The notes: generated by a model from the sequence alone, not told the origin. Counted from the stretch's first letter, positions 48,654 through 59,689 are shown. The stretch is 64,000 nt of DNA from Pardosa pseudoannulata (GCA_032207245.1 CM063510.1:155052596-155116595), one strand, 5' to 3'. Made by a program: numbers and translations.

Positions 48654-49384
48654 CCTGTTCAGCGTTGTGGCTGGGGACACATCTATTTTATGCTGCTATT
48701 CAATAGCTTGCCTAATTTGCATGTGTTATTTTATGCAATAAGTCAATGCATGTATAATTTTCATTAATAAAATTTTAACTAAAAGCATTCGAAGTGGAAG
48801 TGTTATGTAATCTGAATACTTCCTCAATCCTCTGACGTCTCTGCAAATTTAGAAGTGTTGGAAAATTACGTAAGACTTGACTAATTTTCCATCAATCAGC
48901 TTTTAGCCCAGGTGCGCTGTAAAAAATTATACCCGCGACTGAGAATGTTTGTACAGCATTGAAAGATTTCTCGAAACAAATTCGCGATAGAATGCTGAAT
49001 TTTTTACATTGGATTTTTTTTCTTTTTCTAAGGAAAACGTTATGTCAGTTAAATGCTTAAATTTACGTTCAAAGAAAAGATAAACCAAAAATGTTCTCAA
49101 ATAATTTCAGAAAATATATTTTTTCTCCTTAAAAAAGTTAATCGAACAAAACGCAGAAGAATTTTCCTTTGTAAGGACAATTTGTTTTCGCGGTAAAGTT
49201 TGTTTAAAGAAATTTTTCAGTGCTACATATCCATCAGTAAGGCTATCCCGTGAGTCATATATCATTTGATCTCTCGCGAAGGAAGATTTGTTTTTATTTT
49301 CAGTGCATCTTGTAATGCAGACAGATGGGACCTTTATATCAAACGTGGCTGGGAAACTGATATTCGTTTAGCACTACTCGGGTA
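48066..49384. other. AT-rich sequence with a (TA)n microsatellite
   Basis: (TA)n with short interruptions occupies 48483-48650. The rest shows no gene or known repeat. Confidence 0.6.
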
Positions 49385-50290
49385 GCACATAGATTAAGAC
49401 TGTTTCGAAGCGAGTAACATTGTCCCTCATCATTGGGTCCTCGTCCTTTAGAACATATACCAAGTGGAAGACCCCCTGATCTTACTTGCCACTGTGATGC
49501 CTTATATGTTCTTAAGTCAAGAGGTAGCGTGAAGAAAGATCACAGACATAACAGAATTGGAAATCACTTTTATTTCTGGAGTAAATACTGGCTTAAAAAA
49601 TAAAGGGATTCTAATATCCCAAAACAATTCGAAATGTAAATGAATGTTGCTTGGATATCCACGAAGATCACAGTCGTAAAAAAAGAAATATTTTCGCACG
49701 ATGGGGAGGCTTTTCGACATGCTTTTAAGTAGGTGCTTTGACCTCGTGGAGGCTTCCACGACTTTTGATCGGAGCCAGCTTTTTAGCAATTACGTTCGGG
49801 AGACTCGTAAAGTCCGCTCATATAAGGAACGGCAGGGTCTCGGACACCGAACGGGGGATAGGTTGGGTTCACGTTGCACCCTGTAAAAGCCTCTCCATCG
49901 TGTGAGAATATTTAATTATTTTTTTATGACTGTGATCATCGTGGATATATTATCCAAGCAACAATCCTTTACATTTCGAATTGTTTTGGGATATTAGAAT
50001 CACCTTGTATATAGCCAGTATTTACTCAAGAATAAAATTGATTTCCAATTCTGTTATGTCTGTGATCCTTCTTCACGATACTTCTTGACTCAAGAACACT
50101 GAATGTGTTCCACCAGATCCAGAGGTATCGTTTGTACTTGAAAGACATTGTCATCACAAACCTGTTTGCTTTCTCCAGCCTTCAGTAATGAACACGGTTG
50201 ATTTTTGTTAGGCTCGAGCGTCGAACTCACAATTCTTGGTTATTCGATTGACGCCTTTACCGACTGAGCTACATTAGATCTCTCAGGAGG
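49385..50290 (-). mobile_element. tRNA-derived SINE (family S2), split by an LTR
   Basis: The best-preserved S2 head: minus-strand TGTAGCTCAGTCGGTAAAGG (box A) and GTGAGTTCGACGCTCG (box B) near 50210-50275. The distal body (GGAAGACCCCCTGATC near 49467) lies on the other side of the LTR insertion 49493-50109. Confidence 0.82.
49493..50109. mobile_element. Palindromic solo LTR (family L1) flanked by CCAC
   Basis: The right part (about 49697-50109) is the plus-strand 3' portion of the L1 LTR, while the left part (49493-49706) is an inverted copy of its last ~210 bp. The join shares GAGGCTTTT. The whole is flanked by 4-bp CCAC (49489-49492 and 50110-50113). Both arms carry GCCAGTATTTACTC, unlike the other three L1 copies. 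Confidence 0.82.
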
Positions 50291-50639
50291 GAAGTTAATT
50301 CTTTGAATTTGAGCGTTAAGTCAATGTTTTACAACACGAGAGTTACTTAGGCTAAAATCTACAACTCGAGGGAACAAGTCATTGGATATCGAATCGAAAA
50401 AGAACATTTTATATTATATCCCGTTTTGCGTACATCATTTTGATACCAAAATCTTATCGTTCGAAAATTTTTCGCGAGATATTAAGAAAAGAAGAAATCC
50501 GTAGGAAATATTCTATTTAAATACCTTTAATAGACCATGACTCCCTTTACTCAGCAACATGACTTTGTATCATCCATTTTCAAATCTTTTCGTTTATGAT
50601 TCACATTGTAAGTTCACGTACTGAAAGACCTTTTATAAT

Positions 50640-52125
50640 TGCCCAAGAATCACGATGGTAAGTAGCAGGTAAACTGTTATTTCCGGTTGCTGGAAATAAC
50701 CTGTTAATATTTCAAGTTTGCATCGGTCTAAATCAACAATAGTTCAGTTATTTCTTTCAGCAGATCCATTCTGCTGGGGTGTGTATGGTGCAATGAATAG
50801 AAATTCAGTCCCTTTGAATTCTTTGTTGTTAAATTCTAACCCACCACCAAGGAGAACTGCTTTGAGTGGCTTCCTCTTTTGAGTTATGAAGAATGCACAA
50901 ATATCTTTAAATTTGGTCGTGACTTCAGACTTATGTTTAAGAAAATACACTTTTCTATATTTAAAATAATCATCAGTAAAACAAACAAAATAACTATCCA
51001 TTTATTTTTCTACCATAGGTCCACAGACATCAAAGTGTGTAAAAGATCACATCCTTTGCACTTTGTTCGCGATTTTTAAATGCTAATCTATGCTACTTAC
51101 CTAGCACACATGATTCACAAAATTCGCTGTCGTCATTTACTTCTACACCTTGAGAGTGTAGTAACTTTTTTACATGTTGTTTCTTCAAGTGGCCAAGTCT
51201 CTCATGTTGGAGTTGAAGAATATTCATTTTATTTAATTGAGCTTCAGAGGTGGACACTGGAACAATGTCAGCTACATTGTTTTATCTACGAGTGGATCGG
51301 GACAGCCAATTTTGGATGCTTACACTTCCGGTAGAAAATTGCTTGGCTCACTGGCGCCGTCTATTCACTAATATATTAACTAAAACTTCTCAATTAATTG
51401 GACAGTTATTTTATTATTTTATTTACATTTTTGACAATATTTGCAGTCAGTTTTCTCTTTTTTTGAATTTTATTTAATTTTTTACTTTTATTTTTGTTAA
51501 ATTTATTATTTTTTATTTTTGTCTGAATAATGCAATGGGATTGCATAGTTTTACCAGTTATTGTTAATGATTTTAAAAAGTAAAAGATCATACAAATAAA
51601 AACAAATAAATCTTATTTATTTGAGCTGCAATAGGTGTGATCAGAATCTGTATTAATTGATGCAATTTCAGTTTCATTTAACAGTAAGCCTTTTTTAATA
51701 TTTATAATTTCTTTTACCGTTGGATTTTTTAAAATGCTTCTACTTCAATTTTTTTTCTAGTGGAGAAATATCGACTTTGTTCCGACACGTGCTCACGATT
51801 ACTTAATAAATAGGTTTATAGTTAATAGATGGCGCCAGTGAGCCAAGTAATTTTCTACTGGGAGAGTAAGTACCAAAAATTGGCTGTCCTGATCCACTCT
51901 TTTTTATCTCGGGCAATATCATTTTGCAAAGTAACCTGAACAAGTTAGCATGGCGAATTCCGGCAGCAACAACACTTTTAAGTTTTAAAAATTCACACTT
52001 GTTCATGTCATCTAGAACTTTGATCCATTTTCTAGAGCTCAGGTTACGGAGAAAAGATTTCTTGAAGCACCTAGTGTATATAGTACATCTTTCCTCACAC
52101 ATTTCCAGCAACCATGAACAAACAT
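50640..52125 (-). pseudogene. Ty1/copia-type pol remnant, interrupted
   Basis: Read on the minus strand, first comes the pre-integrase region (LYTLGASRNLFSVT, KCEFLKLKSVVAAGIRHANL) at about 52110-51910. After a MITE, LQHERLGHLKKQHVKKLL and FCESCVLGK (GAG-pre-integrase, about 51205-51090), then DVCGPM, DDYFKYRKVYFLKHKSEV and TPQQNGSAERNN of the integrase core, ending near 50690. The second catalytic aspartate position reads G (GGGLEF instead of DNGGEF). Several stops and frameshifts. No reverse transcriptase or LTR is visible. Confidence 0.88.
51288..51901. mobile_element. MITE with ~85-bp inverted arms and 8-bp duplication
   Basis: Arms (about 51288-51370 and 51818-51901) are inverted: GAGTGGATC(G/A)GGACAGCCAA, then GTAGAAAATT(G/A)CTTGGCTC and ACTGGCGCC. 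TTTTATCT flanks both sides (51280-51287 and 51902-51909), which suits a hAT element. The centre is very AT-rich and non-coding. Inserted in the copia remnant. Confidence 0.85.
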
Positions 52126-52164
52126 TTTTACATAGATTCTGCCACGAATATATGCTTTCATCTT

Positions 52165-52443
52165 TGAATTATGAAGAAAAAAATTGCAAAGATTGCGTTT
52201 CATAGGCCATGTCTTGAGAATGGGCACAGATGAAATCCCCGCTGTTGCCCTCGAGTGGTCACGGGCGGGAAAACGTAGAAGAGGCCGACCAAAATTAACC
52301 TGGACCAAAGAAACAGGATAAGAAACAGAAGAAGATGGTCCAATTGGCAGGAAGCCACAGTGGATGCGGTGGATAGGGCACAGTGGAAAGCAAAACTTGA
52401 GGCCTTATGTGCCCCAAGGCACTAAGAAATAATGATGATGATA
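52165..52443 (+). mobile_element. LINE 3' end fragment with ATG-repeat tail
   Basis: Encodes LQRLRFIGHVLRMGTDEIP, ALEWSRAGKRRRGRPKLTW and, after a stop, DRAQWKAKLEALCAP, the familiar C-terminus of many arthropod LINEs. It ends in AATGATGATGAT. Heavily 5'-truncated. It lies at the edge of the copia remnant; its 5' boundary is approximate. Confidence 0.82.
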
Positions 52444-52573
52444 TAGGTATGACTATAAATACGGGTGAAGGTTTGAACAAGCTTGCCTTTAAAGCAACAA
52501 GAATTAATTTACTACCCTGAAACGGTAGTTTATAAGGTTCTCATTATTCCTTACTACTTGGTAATCTTGGTGT

Positions 52574-53326
52574 TGTGAAGACCATCCCCTTTTGTTCAGA
52601 ACACGAAAGACCGAATTCAGCTGATCTGAATTCCTCCTGTTTAAGATTCGGCTACAATAACCCGGCGACGCAGTGTCTGGGATGTTGACAGTTCGGTTGA
52701 ATAGGCGTCACGCCCTTGATCGGTTGCGGTAATGACTCAGGAGGATTGCTTGGAGAAGTCCGGAATCGGGATAGCTAGCAAATGAGAATTCAACTATAAA
52801 AACTAGCTGTGACCTTAGCTGGAGTTCTCAGGTAACTGGAATCGTAACTGACCAAAAAATGTTTGGCGGGACCGTAACTGACCCCTAGGTATAAAAAGTG
52901 TAGAATTTTGCCACGCGGGACTTTAGACATTTCTTTTACGTAGGTGCTTTGACCTCGTGGAGGATTCCGCGATTTTTGACCGGAGCCAGCTTTTTAGTGA
53001 TTACGTTCGGGAGACTCGTAAAGTCCGCTCACATAAGGAACGGCAGGGTCTCGGACACCGAACGGGGGATAGATTGGGTTTGCATTGCACCCTGGAAGAG
53101 CCTCCCCATTTTGTGAGATTATTTAATATTTTTCCGACTGTGATCGTCGTGGTAATTTTATGCAAACAACAATCCCCTACACTTCGACTTGTTTTGGGAG
53201 AATTAGAATCCCTTTGTATATATAACAGTATTTACTCCAGAAAAAATAAAACTGATTTCCAATTCTATTATGACTGTGATCCTTCTTCACGCTACTTCTT
53301 CACTCAAAAATATTGAAATCGTCACA
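52574..53326 (+). mobile_element. Solo LTR (family L1), copy 2
   Basis: Begins TGTGAAGACC and ends CGTCACA. TATAAAA is at 52890-52896 and AATAAA at 53245-53250. GTGT flanks both sides (52570-52573 and 53327-53330). The 119-codon frame within it is not a gene, since related frames recur only because the LTR does. Confidence 0.9.
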
Positions 53327-53672
53327 GTGTCATACAAGATATGTAATTTTGTAAAAGAAAAACAAAAAGATAAGTCACGATTCCTTTCTCAATATATTTT
53401 TTATTTTCCTGGTTACTTATAAAACTACTTAAGTTTAAATTCGTCTGGTAAGTATTGGAGCGTCAACTCTATATGCTTCAGTATTTGACAAGCAAATTTA
53501 AACCTCGTAGAAACAAAGCGCAAAATATGGTCAACAACACTCTGGTACACGATGTGGTTGCAAATATATCTTTCAAGGTACGATAAAATTACATGCAGCG
53601 TTGCTGATTTGTTTTATGACGTATTTATGTATGCATTCAAAACTATGGATGTATAAGACTTTTGTATCTATA

Positions 53673-53900
53673 TGTAACGTGCGAAGTTTCCCTCGCCGTC
53701 ACATGAAAAAAATACCCCTGTTGGGAATTCGCTTTGGCGATCGCCAATGTGTCGCGGGGCCGCCAAGAGCTTTCCGAGCATTCCCACAATCCTTCTCTTT
53801 ATTGTAATGTACAGTCCACTAACGATGTTCTTCGACGGAACAAATAAAAACGGCATTGCAAACAATCGTGTCGTTATTGCTTAAATCCAGCGCACTTACA
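53673..53900 (+). mobile_element. Possible short solo LTR
   Basis: TGTAACGTGCG at left and CGCACTTACA at right are near-inverted. It has AATAAA near 53841 and a raised GC content. No duplication found, so tentative. Confidence 0.4.
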
Positions 53901-54434
53901 ACCCCTAATATTTTAGTTGTTCTGGTTTACTGAGCAATGAGTGGGCATAAGTATTATGCAGTCGTGAATCCATGATAAAGAAGCAGCGAAGTCCATGGTA
54001 GAACTTTTACTTTATTCTAGACTAAGAAAAGATATGTTTCTCCTACAAGAGAAGAGCTATTAACGATAGACAAAAACACATATTTAGTACAAAGTTCACC
54101 CAACAGCGAGAAATGCGATAGATTCTTCCCCAAGAGACCAGCAGCTTAGTCAGCGTAATTAACAGTCAGAAAGGAAATTGGATCATTGGAAAAGTGAGTC
54201 ATTTTATTGGGATAACTGGAAAATGTGGCGAGTGGATAAAAAATGAGTATTTATGTCAGAGTTAGATTTGGGAGACTAGTTTGAAAGAATTAAAGCAGTG
54301 AACACTCCTTTAAATAAGATATACGGCTGGGATAAAAGTTATGAAAGACTAAGAAGGGGAAAAGGAGAATCTTAGATAGGTATTTGACAAGTAAAGAAAA
54401 ACAAGTGTAATAATTTTAATATATTACATACATA
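53901..54434. other. Unassigned sequence
   Basis: No gene or repeat end recognised up to the Tc1-like element. Confidence 0.4.
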
Positions 54435-54668
54435 CAGTCTGTTCCATAAGAGCGTGTCTCGCATAACTTCGTCAATAGATAGTGAGCAGATACCGGCTTA
54501 ATTGCACGTGTTCTTCAAACATTAGAGAAGAATGTTTTATGGTTATATTCTTTATTCGATTTGTTTTGCTGTGTTTAAATCAACAAGTCCAAAATGGTTT
54601 GGTTTTTAGAGCTCTACGGTCTACTTTTTGCAACACGAGGGCTAATGAGACCGGAACCTACTGCTTAA

Positions 54669-54890
54669 CCCTCTGACTGCTCATCCCGCGATTTCCACGG
54701 GCATGTGTTTTCTTCCTTTATTAAGAAGCACATTCGGCCTTTTTACCGTTTAACCAGTCGAATAAAGTATATACAGTATTGGACATTTAATTTGGTAATA
54801 AATAGAATTATATGATTAGAACTATAGTTATATTAGATAATAGAATTATAGATAATACATTATAAATAGAAGTTAACTGTATTTCAATTC

Positions 54891-54943
<53 letters not shown>

Positions 54944-54995
54944 ATATTATATATATGTATTATATATAATATACATACATACATATATATATATG

Positions 54996-55035
<40 letters not shown>

Positions 55036-55141
55036 TATATATATATATATATATACATATATATTAAATATATATATATATTTATTATACATTTATATAT
55101 ATATTTATATATATATATATTTATATAATACATATATATAC

Positions 55142-55183
<42 letters not shown>

Positions 55184-55242
55184 GATATATATATATATAT
55201 ACTATATAGTATATTACTATCTATATATACATATATATACAA

Positions 55243-55284
<42 letters not shown>

Positions 55285-55292
55285 TATATACT

Positions 55293-55379
<87 letters not shown>

Positions 55380-55485
55380 TATATACATATATATACATAT
55401 ATATACATATATATATACATATATCTATATACATATATATATACATATATATATATATATACTATATTATATTCTATACATATAT

Positions 55486-55541
<56 letters not shown>

Positions 55542-55554
55542 ATATATATATATA

Positions 55555-55602
<48 letters not shown>

Positions 55603-55687
55603 CATATATATATATACTTGAACTATGAAACAATACAATACTCAATTTCAAAAGAGATCTTGGTTTACAAATTGAGCAGTCAGAGGG
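54669..55687. mobile_element. TTAA element with CCCTCTGACTGCTCA ends and a (TA)n core
   Basis: 15-bp perfect TIR CCCTCTGACTGCTCA, flanked by TTAA (54665-54668 and 55688-55691). Other S1 SINEs show the uninterrupted GTTTAAAGCC/GCTTAAAGCC. The interior is mainly (TA)n from about 54895 to 55616. No transposase. Confidence 0.93.
54895..55616. repeat. ~720-bp interrupted (TA)n microsatellite
   Basis: Almost pure alternating T/A with scattered ATAC or ATAG interruptions. The long Ile/Tyr open frames on both strands arise from it and are not genes. Assembly length may be inexact. Confidence 0.95.
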
Positions 55688-55804
55688 TTAAAGCCAATTC
55701 CGAAATGCTACGAACATACATGCCATAGTGGAATTCGCACCCACGAACTCCGGTTCTGAAGGCTAGTACCCTAACCATTCGGCCATCGTTCGGCCAATTC
55801 CAAA

Positions 55805-56029
55805 ATGAGTGTAGTGTATGCGAGCCGTTTTGAGGCAGTGTTTCTGTGTAACCCTCCAAAAGGACCAAAAATGTCTTGTGCAGCTGCATCCCGGTACGTG
55901 AGAAAGTCTGAGTCGTTCGTCAAGAAGTGGGTAGCACGTTAGAAAGCGGTACAAAATGTTGGCGACCTACCGGAACGGGGTAAATGCCGTTCAACATCAA
56001 AATCGAATGATAAAGTGATTCTTGCATAA
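55805..56029 (+). pseudogene. Tc1-like transposase N-terminal remnant
   Basis: Starts MSVVYASRFEAVFLC; the helix-turn-helix region includes AAASRYVRKSESFVKKWVAR, then VQNVGDLPERGKCRSTSK. A stop at codon 46 (55940-55942) interrupts it, and the DDE domain is gone after codon 74. Its order matches the paired HTH DNA-binding region of Tc1 transposases. Confidence 0.8.
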
Positions 56030-56108
56030 TCGATAATAATGGGGGACTGGACAACTTATTAGGTGAAATGCATTTCAGTTTAATATGTATACCACACGGT
56101 ACAAATGT

Positions 56109-56283
56109 TTGGTTTGGTTTGGAGTGCTACGGTCTACTTTTGCAACACGAGGGTTAAAAAGACCGGGACCTACAGTTCAAAGCCGATTACGAACGTCTAC
56201 GAACATCCATGCCACTGTGAGATTCGAACCCACGAACTCCGGTACCGAAGGCCAGCACCCTAACCAATCGACCATCGTTCGGT
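56109..56283 (-). mobile_element. tRNA-derived SINE S1
   Basis: Perfect 14-bp duplications CACGGTACAAATGT at 56095-56108 and 56284-56297, the longest in this window and so perhaps a young insertion. Box B GGGTTCGAATC is intact (minus strand, about 56220-56232). Lies within the Tc1-like element. Confidence 0.94.
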
Positions 56284-56360
56284 CACGGTACAAATGTATT
56301 TTTAACTAATTAGTTTGTATTTTCAGAGAAATAGACGACACGCTCTTATGGAACATACTG

Positions 56361-57345
56361 TATGTGATTTTTTGTATATATGGAGTGAAATTTTTTTTTA
56401 GATTGAAAGTAATGTAGTTTGTACTGTAGATTAAGACTTTAAACCTTCTCCGAAAACACATTCTGGGTACGACACTAAAACTTCCCCCTCCCACAAAAAA
56501 ATGTGTCTGTAACATATTACTCTCAAATGAGAAGTGAGAATTAAGAGTTCTTATCATAAATAGCAACTTTATTTTTCAATACAATTCGAGGAAAAAAAAT
56601 GTAAAATGTACAAAAGTCATGTAGTATATACAAATGAAGAATGAAAATTTTTATCACATCACATTTGTGCATCAGTGCTTTCTTGAAACATTTAGTAGCT
56701 CTTTTCATATACAGTGACTAATACAAAGGTTTCTCTTCAATTATTTACACGTGTTTTGGAAACACACAGCTTCTATAATATTCACAAATACCCCCCGATT
56801 TTTCGCTATATACAAAGTCTTGCATAACGTGGCGCTACATTTATATTAAAACTACCTTCACTTTAATATTCTTCGAATAAAAATTAAGGAGGCAAAAATT
56901 TAACTGGAAAAATTGTTGACTAGTCGTGTTTTAACGTCACTGCCAATTTTTTACTCCAGTGACCTTCAAATAAGTGATAATTCTGGTAACCGATATTTAA
57001 TCCTTTATGGGTAAAAACAGTTCCATTTCTTTTAATATAGGTTTTTGTTTCCACAAACTTTCTGTATCTGAGAGATAGTTTAATAAATAGTAGATTATAT
57101 TGTCAAATATAGATTGTTGTTGAGTAAATAATATAGATTTATGTAGTCAAAATTTTTAGAAAATTACAATCCTAGGTATAAAAGAGGTGTTAATAAAATA
57201 CGATAGTTTAAAATTCACCGTGTCTTTTTTTTTCTCAATAGAGGAATTTACGCATTTCTAAAAAAAATTTTTTTTTCACGTCATCTCATATATTTACTAT
57301 AAAAATATCCCAGCATTACAGTAGATATAATAATGCAGGCACTGT
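56361..57345. other. AT-rich sequence downstream of the Sushi gene
   Basis: No coding signal. For the minus-strand Sushi gene, AATAAA signals occur at 57346-57351 and again at 56568-56573, so part of this may be 3' UTR. Confidence 0.4.
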
Positions 57346-57351
57346 TTTATT
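57346..57351 (-). terminator. Candidate polyA signal of the Sushi membrane protein gene
   Basis: AATAAA on the minus strand, about 430 bp after the stop codon at 57780-57782. A second candidate is at 56568-56573. Confidence 0.4.
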
Positions 57352-57779
57352 CCTGAATTTTATTAAAATACTGTAATTGACGGGATAGAGTTTCGCCTAT
57401 CAAAGCAATAACCCTTTGGGTACGAGGCAATGGAAGAACAGAACTTTACAGGAGTATGTTTTACAGTCCTGCGCGGCCAAGGCTTTGCAACCTCTCTTAG
57501 TGTCCCCGATATCGGCGTATGGAATCATTCCATTGACTTGACGTCTGAATCAGAATCTGTGTGAAGGATGATCTTCTACAAGAGAAAGAGAGGAGTACCA
57601 CTTCGCCTCCCCATGGAATAAAATTCTTGGACGTACCGAATAAAGGAAAGTAACCTACGCATTCGAAATATTGTAAGGCGGGGCTTACAAGAGCGTGGTT
57701 CGAGATGAATGAGGTGAGTGAGCAGCCATAGACACTCCGGAGTGGTCCTTCACACCGAGGTGTCTATGATGACGAAATA

Positions 57780-57990
57780 CTATAAGTCCGTCATGAGGAC
57801 CCTCGGCGCCTGCCGGACTACGGGTGCCTGCTGCAGGGTGGGGAGTGGGTGAGGGATGGTCGAGTCGATGGGCACGTGCAGGGTCTGTGGCACCTCGGTG
57901 GCCGGAGCCGCCGAAGCTGACGACGACGTGGAGCAGCTGCGCTTGCACACCATCCGGCCGTTGTGGTGAGGAGTATTCGTCTTGCGCTTC
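57780..57990 (-). CDS. Sushi-domain membrane protein, last coding exon (cytoplasmic tail)
   Basis: Acceptor TCTTTTGCAG then GAAGCGC. The first base completes a lysine codon begun in the TM exon, followed by 69 residues and TAG at 57780-57782. The tail starts with a basic stop-transfer run (KKRKTN after the join), is Ser/Ala- then Pro-rich, and ends RVLMTDL. The last three residues (T-D-L) fit a class I PDZ-binding C-terminus. GC content is far above the surroundings, as expected for coding sequence. Two overlapping minus-strand frames here are shadows in the wrong phase. The gene was not recognised by name. Confidence 0.85.
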
Positions 57991-58386
57991 CTGCAAAAGA
58001 CAAAAAAATCAGATTATATGGTTAAGAAGACTTTTAGCTAGAGAGTCTGGTCGTTTAAAGAATTGGTTCGACAGTGTAGTTACAATACATAAACGTCGTT
58101 GGCTTATACATAGTGTGGAGGCGTATGAATCAGAGTTTAAGATAACTCTGGACTATCTGGAATAAAATTGTATCCAGTAATCCAGAAGACAGTATCTGTT
58201 TATTCAGAGTATTGGGTCGATTAAGACCTATACATAGTTTTAAATACTGTATAGAGTTTTAGATAGCACCTGGCTATTTAGAAAACTGGTTTAGTGTCTA
58301 GTTATCTAGAATATTTGACAGTGTCTGGGTGATGGATAGTATTGGATAACATTTGTCTATGCAGTTTTTATTTTAGTCTCCGCTAT

Positions 58387-59131
58387 TGTGAAGACTCCCC
58401 TTGTTCAGAACACTAATGACCGAAATCAGCCGAGCTGGGTCCCACCTGCTTGACCAGACTACAAAAGCGCGGCGCCGCAGTGTCTGGGGAGTTGACAGAT
58501 CGGTTGAATAGGCTTCAAGCCCTGATTAGTCGTGGTAATGATTCCAGAGCATCACCTTGAGAATTCCAGCAAAGGACAACTAGCGAATGAGAATTCGACT
58601 AATTAACTAGCTGTAACCTTAGCTGGAGTTTTCAGGTAACTGGAATCGTAACTGAACAGAAAATGGTTGGCGGAACCGTAACTGCCTCCCCAGCTATAAC
58701 AAGCCTAGAATTTTGCTACTCGAGGCTTTTCGACATTTTTTTTTAAGTAGGTGCGTTGATCTCGTGTAGGCTTCCGCGACTTTTCACCGTAGCCAGCTTT
58801 TTAGCAATTACGTTCGGGAGACTCGTAAGGTCCACTCATATAAAGAACGGCAGGGTTTTGGACACCGAAAGGGGGATAGATTGGGTTCTCGATGCACCCT
58901 GGAAAAGCATTCCCACCGTGTGAGAATAGTTAATTCTCTTCTACGACTGTGACCATCGGGGATATGTTATCCAAGCAACAATCCTTTACATTTCGAATAG
59001 TTTTGGGATATTAGAATCCCTTTGTATATAGTAATTATTTACTCCAGAAAATGAAAGTGATTTCCAATTCTGTTAAGACTGTGATTCTTTTTCACGCTAC
59101 TTCTTCATTCGAGAACATTGAAGGCGTCACA
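58387..59131 (+). mobile_element. Solo LTR (family L1), copy 3, in an intron
   Basis: Starts TGTGAAGACTCCCC and ends GGCGTCACA, with CTAT flanks (58383-58386 and 59132-59135). It lies between the TM and tail exons, opposite in orientation to the gene. Confidence 0.9.
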
Positions 59132-59248
59132 CTATCCATGGTACGTTTGTGCTATCTTTTCCAAACATTTATCTCCATAATACGTTTTAAGCAACCTATA
59201 ACGCTCGAAAAAGCAAGACAACAAATAATCAATAATGTATGGACTTAC

Positions 59249-59330
59249 TTTCTGTATCTTTGGATGCCAAGTATGATAGCCAGGTTGCCGAATACCAGTC
59301 CCACTACGGACGCCACCGGGATTAGAATTT
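59249..59330 (-). CDS. Sushi-domain membrane protein, transmembrane exon
   Basis: 82 nt between acceptor TTCTTTAG and donor GTAAGT. Two bases finish a glutamate codon, 26 full codons follow, and two bases start a lysine. It encodes LIPVASVVGLVFGNLAIILG followed by IQRYR: one membrane helix with a positive cytoplasmic edge, so the C-terminus is probably inside. The codon phase agrees with both neighbouring exons. Confidence 0.85.
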
Positions 59331-59689
59331 CTAAAGAACAATAACAAATATAAATATATATCTATATATGCACAATACACTATACATATATACAAAAATT
59401 GACGTATAAGCTGTGGCTTACAAGATATAGATTGATCAATTTATAAGCAAACATCGTGCTCGACAATGTCAGTTGGGTCAAGGTCAAGTCATAAGATATC
59501 ACCTCACTTCATTTGTGCAGCCGATTTGACTGCGAACCCCTTAGTTGGGTCTTGACCTTCTTTCGTATTGGACCCTGTATCTGAAGATCTTAGAAAGATT
59601 TTAAATGTTTTAAAAGACAACAGTGTTGTGAAATTTCTTGTGAAACGTCACAAACCCACCACAGATATACATTCTCTGTTAAAAGAATG

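Larger units (their letters stand above)
54597..55798 (-). mobile_element. tRNA-derived SINE S1, split by a TTAA element
   Basis: Tail half 54597-54664, head half 55692-55798. The 9-bp TCCAAAATG duplication is at 54588-54596 and 55799-55807; the right copy contains the transposase ATG, so the SINE sits just upstream of that start codon. The TTAA element is inserted in the conserved GCTTAAAGCC motif of the SINE body. Confidence 0.9.
54435..56360 (+). mobile_element. Tc1-like element with two SINEs and a TTAA element inside
   Basis: Left end CAGTCTGTTCCATAAGAGCG and inverted right end CAGTATGTTCCATAAGAGCG, both continuing TGTC, flanked by TA (54433-54434 and 56361-56362). Without the insertions only about 540 bp remains, so it is itself an internally deleted copy. 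Contains the 5' part of a transposase gene. Confidence 0.92.

Noticed and set aside
48465..48680. Ile/Tyr-rich open frame
   Set aside because: It is the translation of a (TA)n microsatellite; the same applies to frames in 54892-55621 and 60666-60880.
52957..53316. 119-codon open frame
   Set aside because: It lies entirely in the L1 LTR, and similar frames at 49701 and 62605 are the same LTR with different breaks.
57685..57996. 103-codon minus-strand frame starting MQEAQDEYSS
   Set aside because: Wrong phase relative to the splice acceptor; the phase that joins the TM exon gives the tail ending MTDL.
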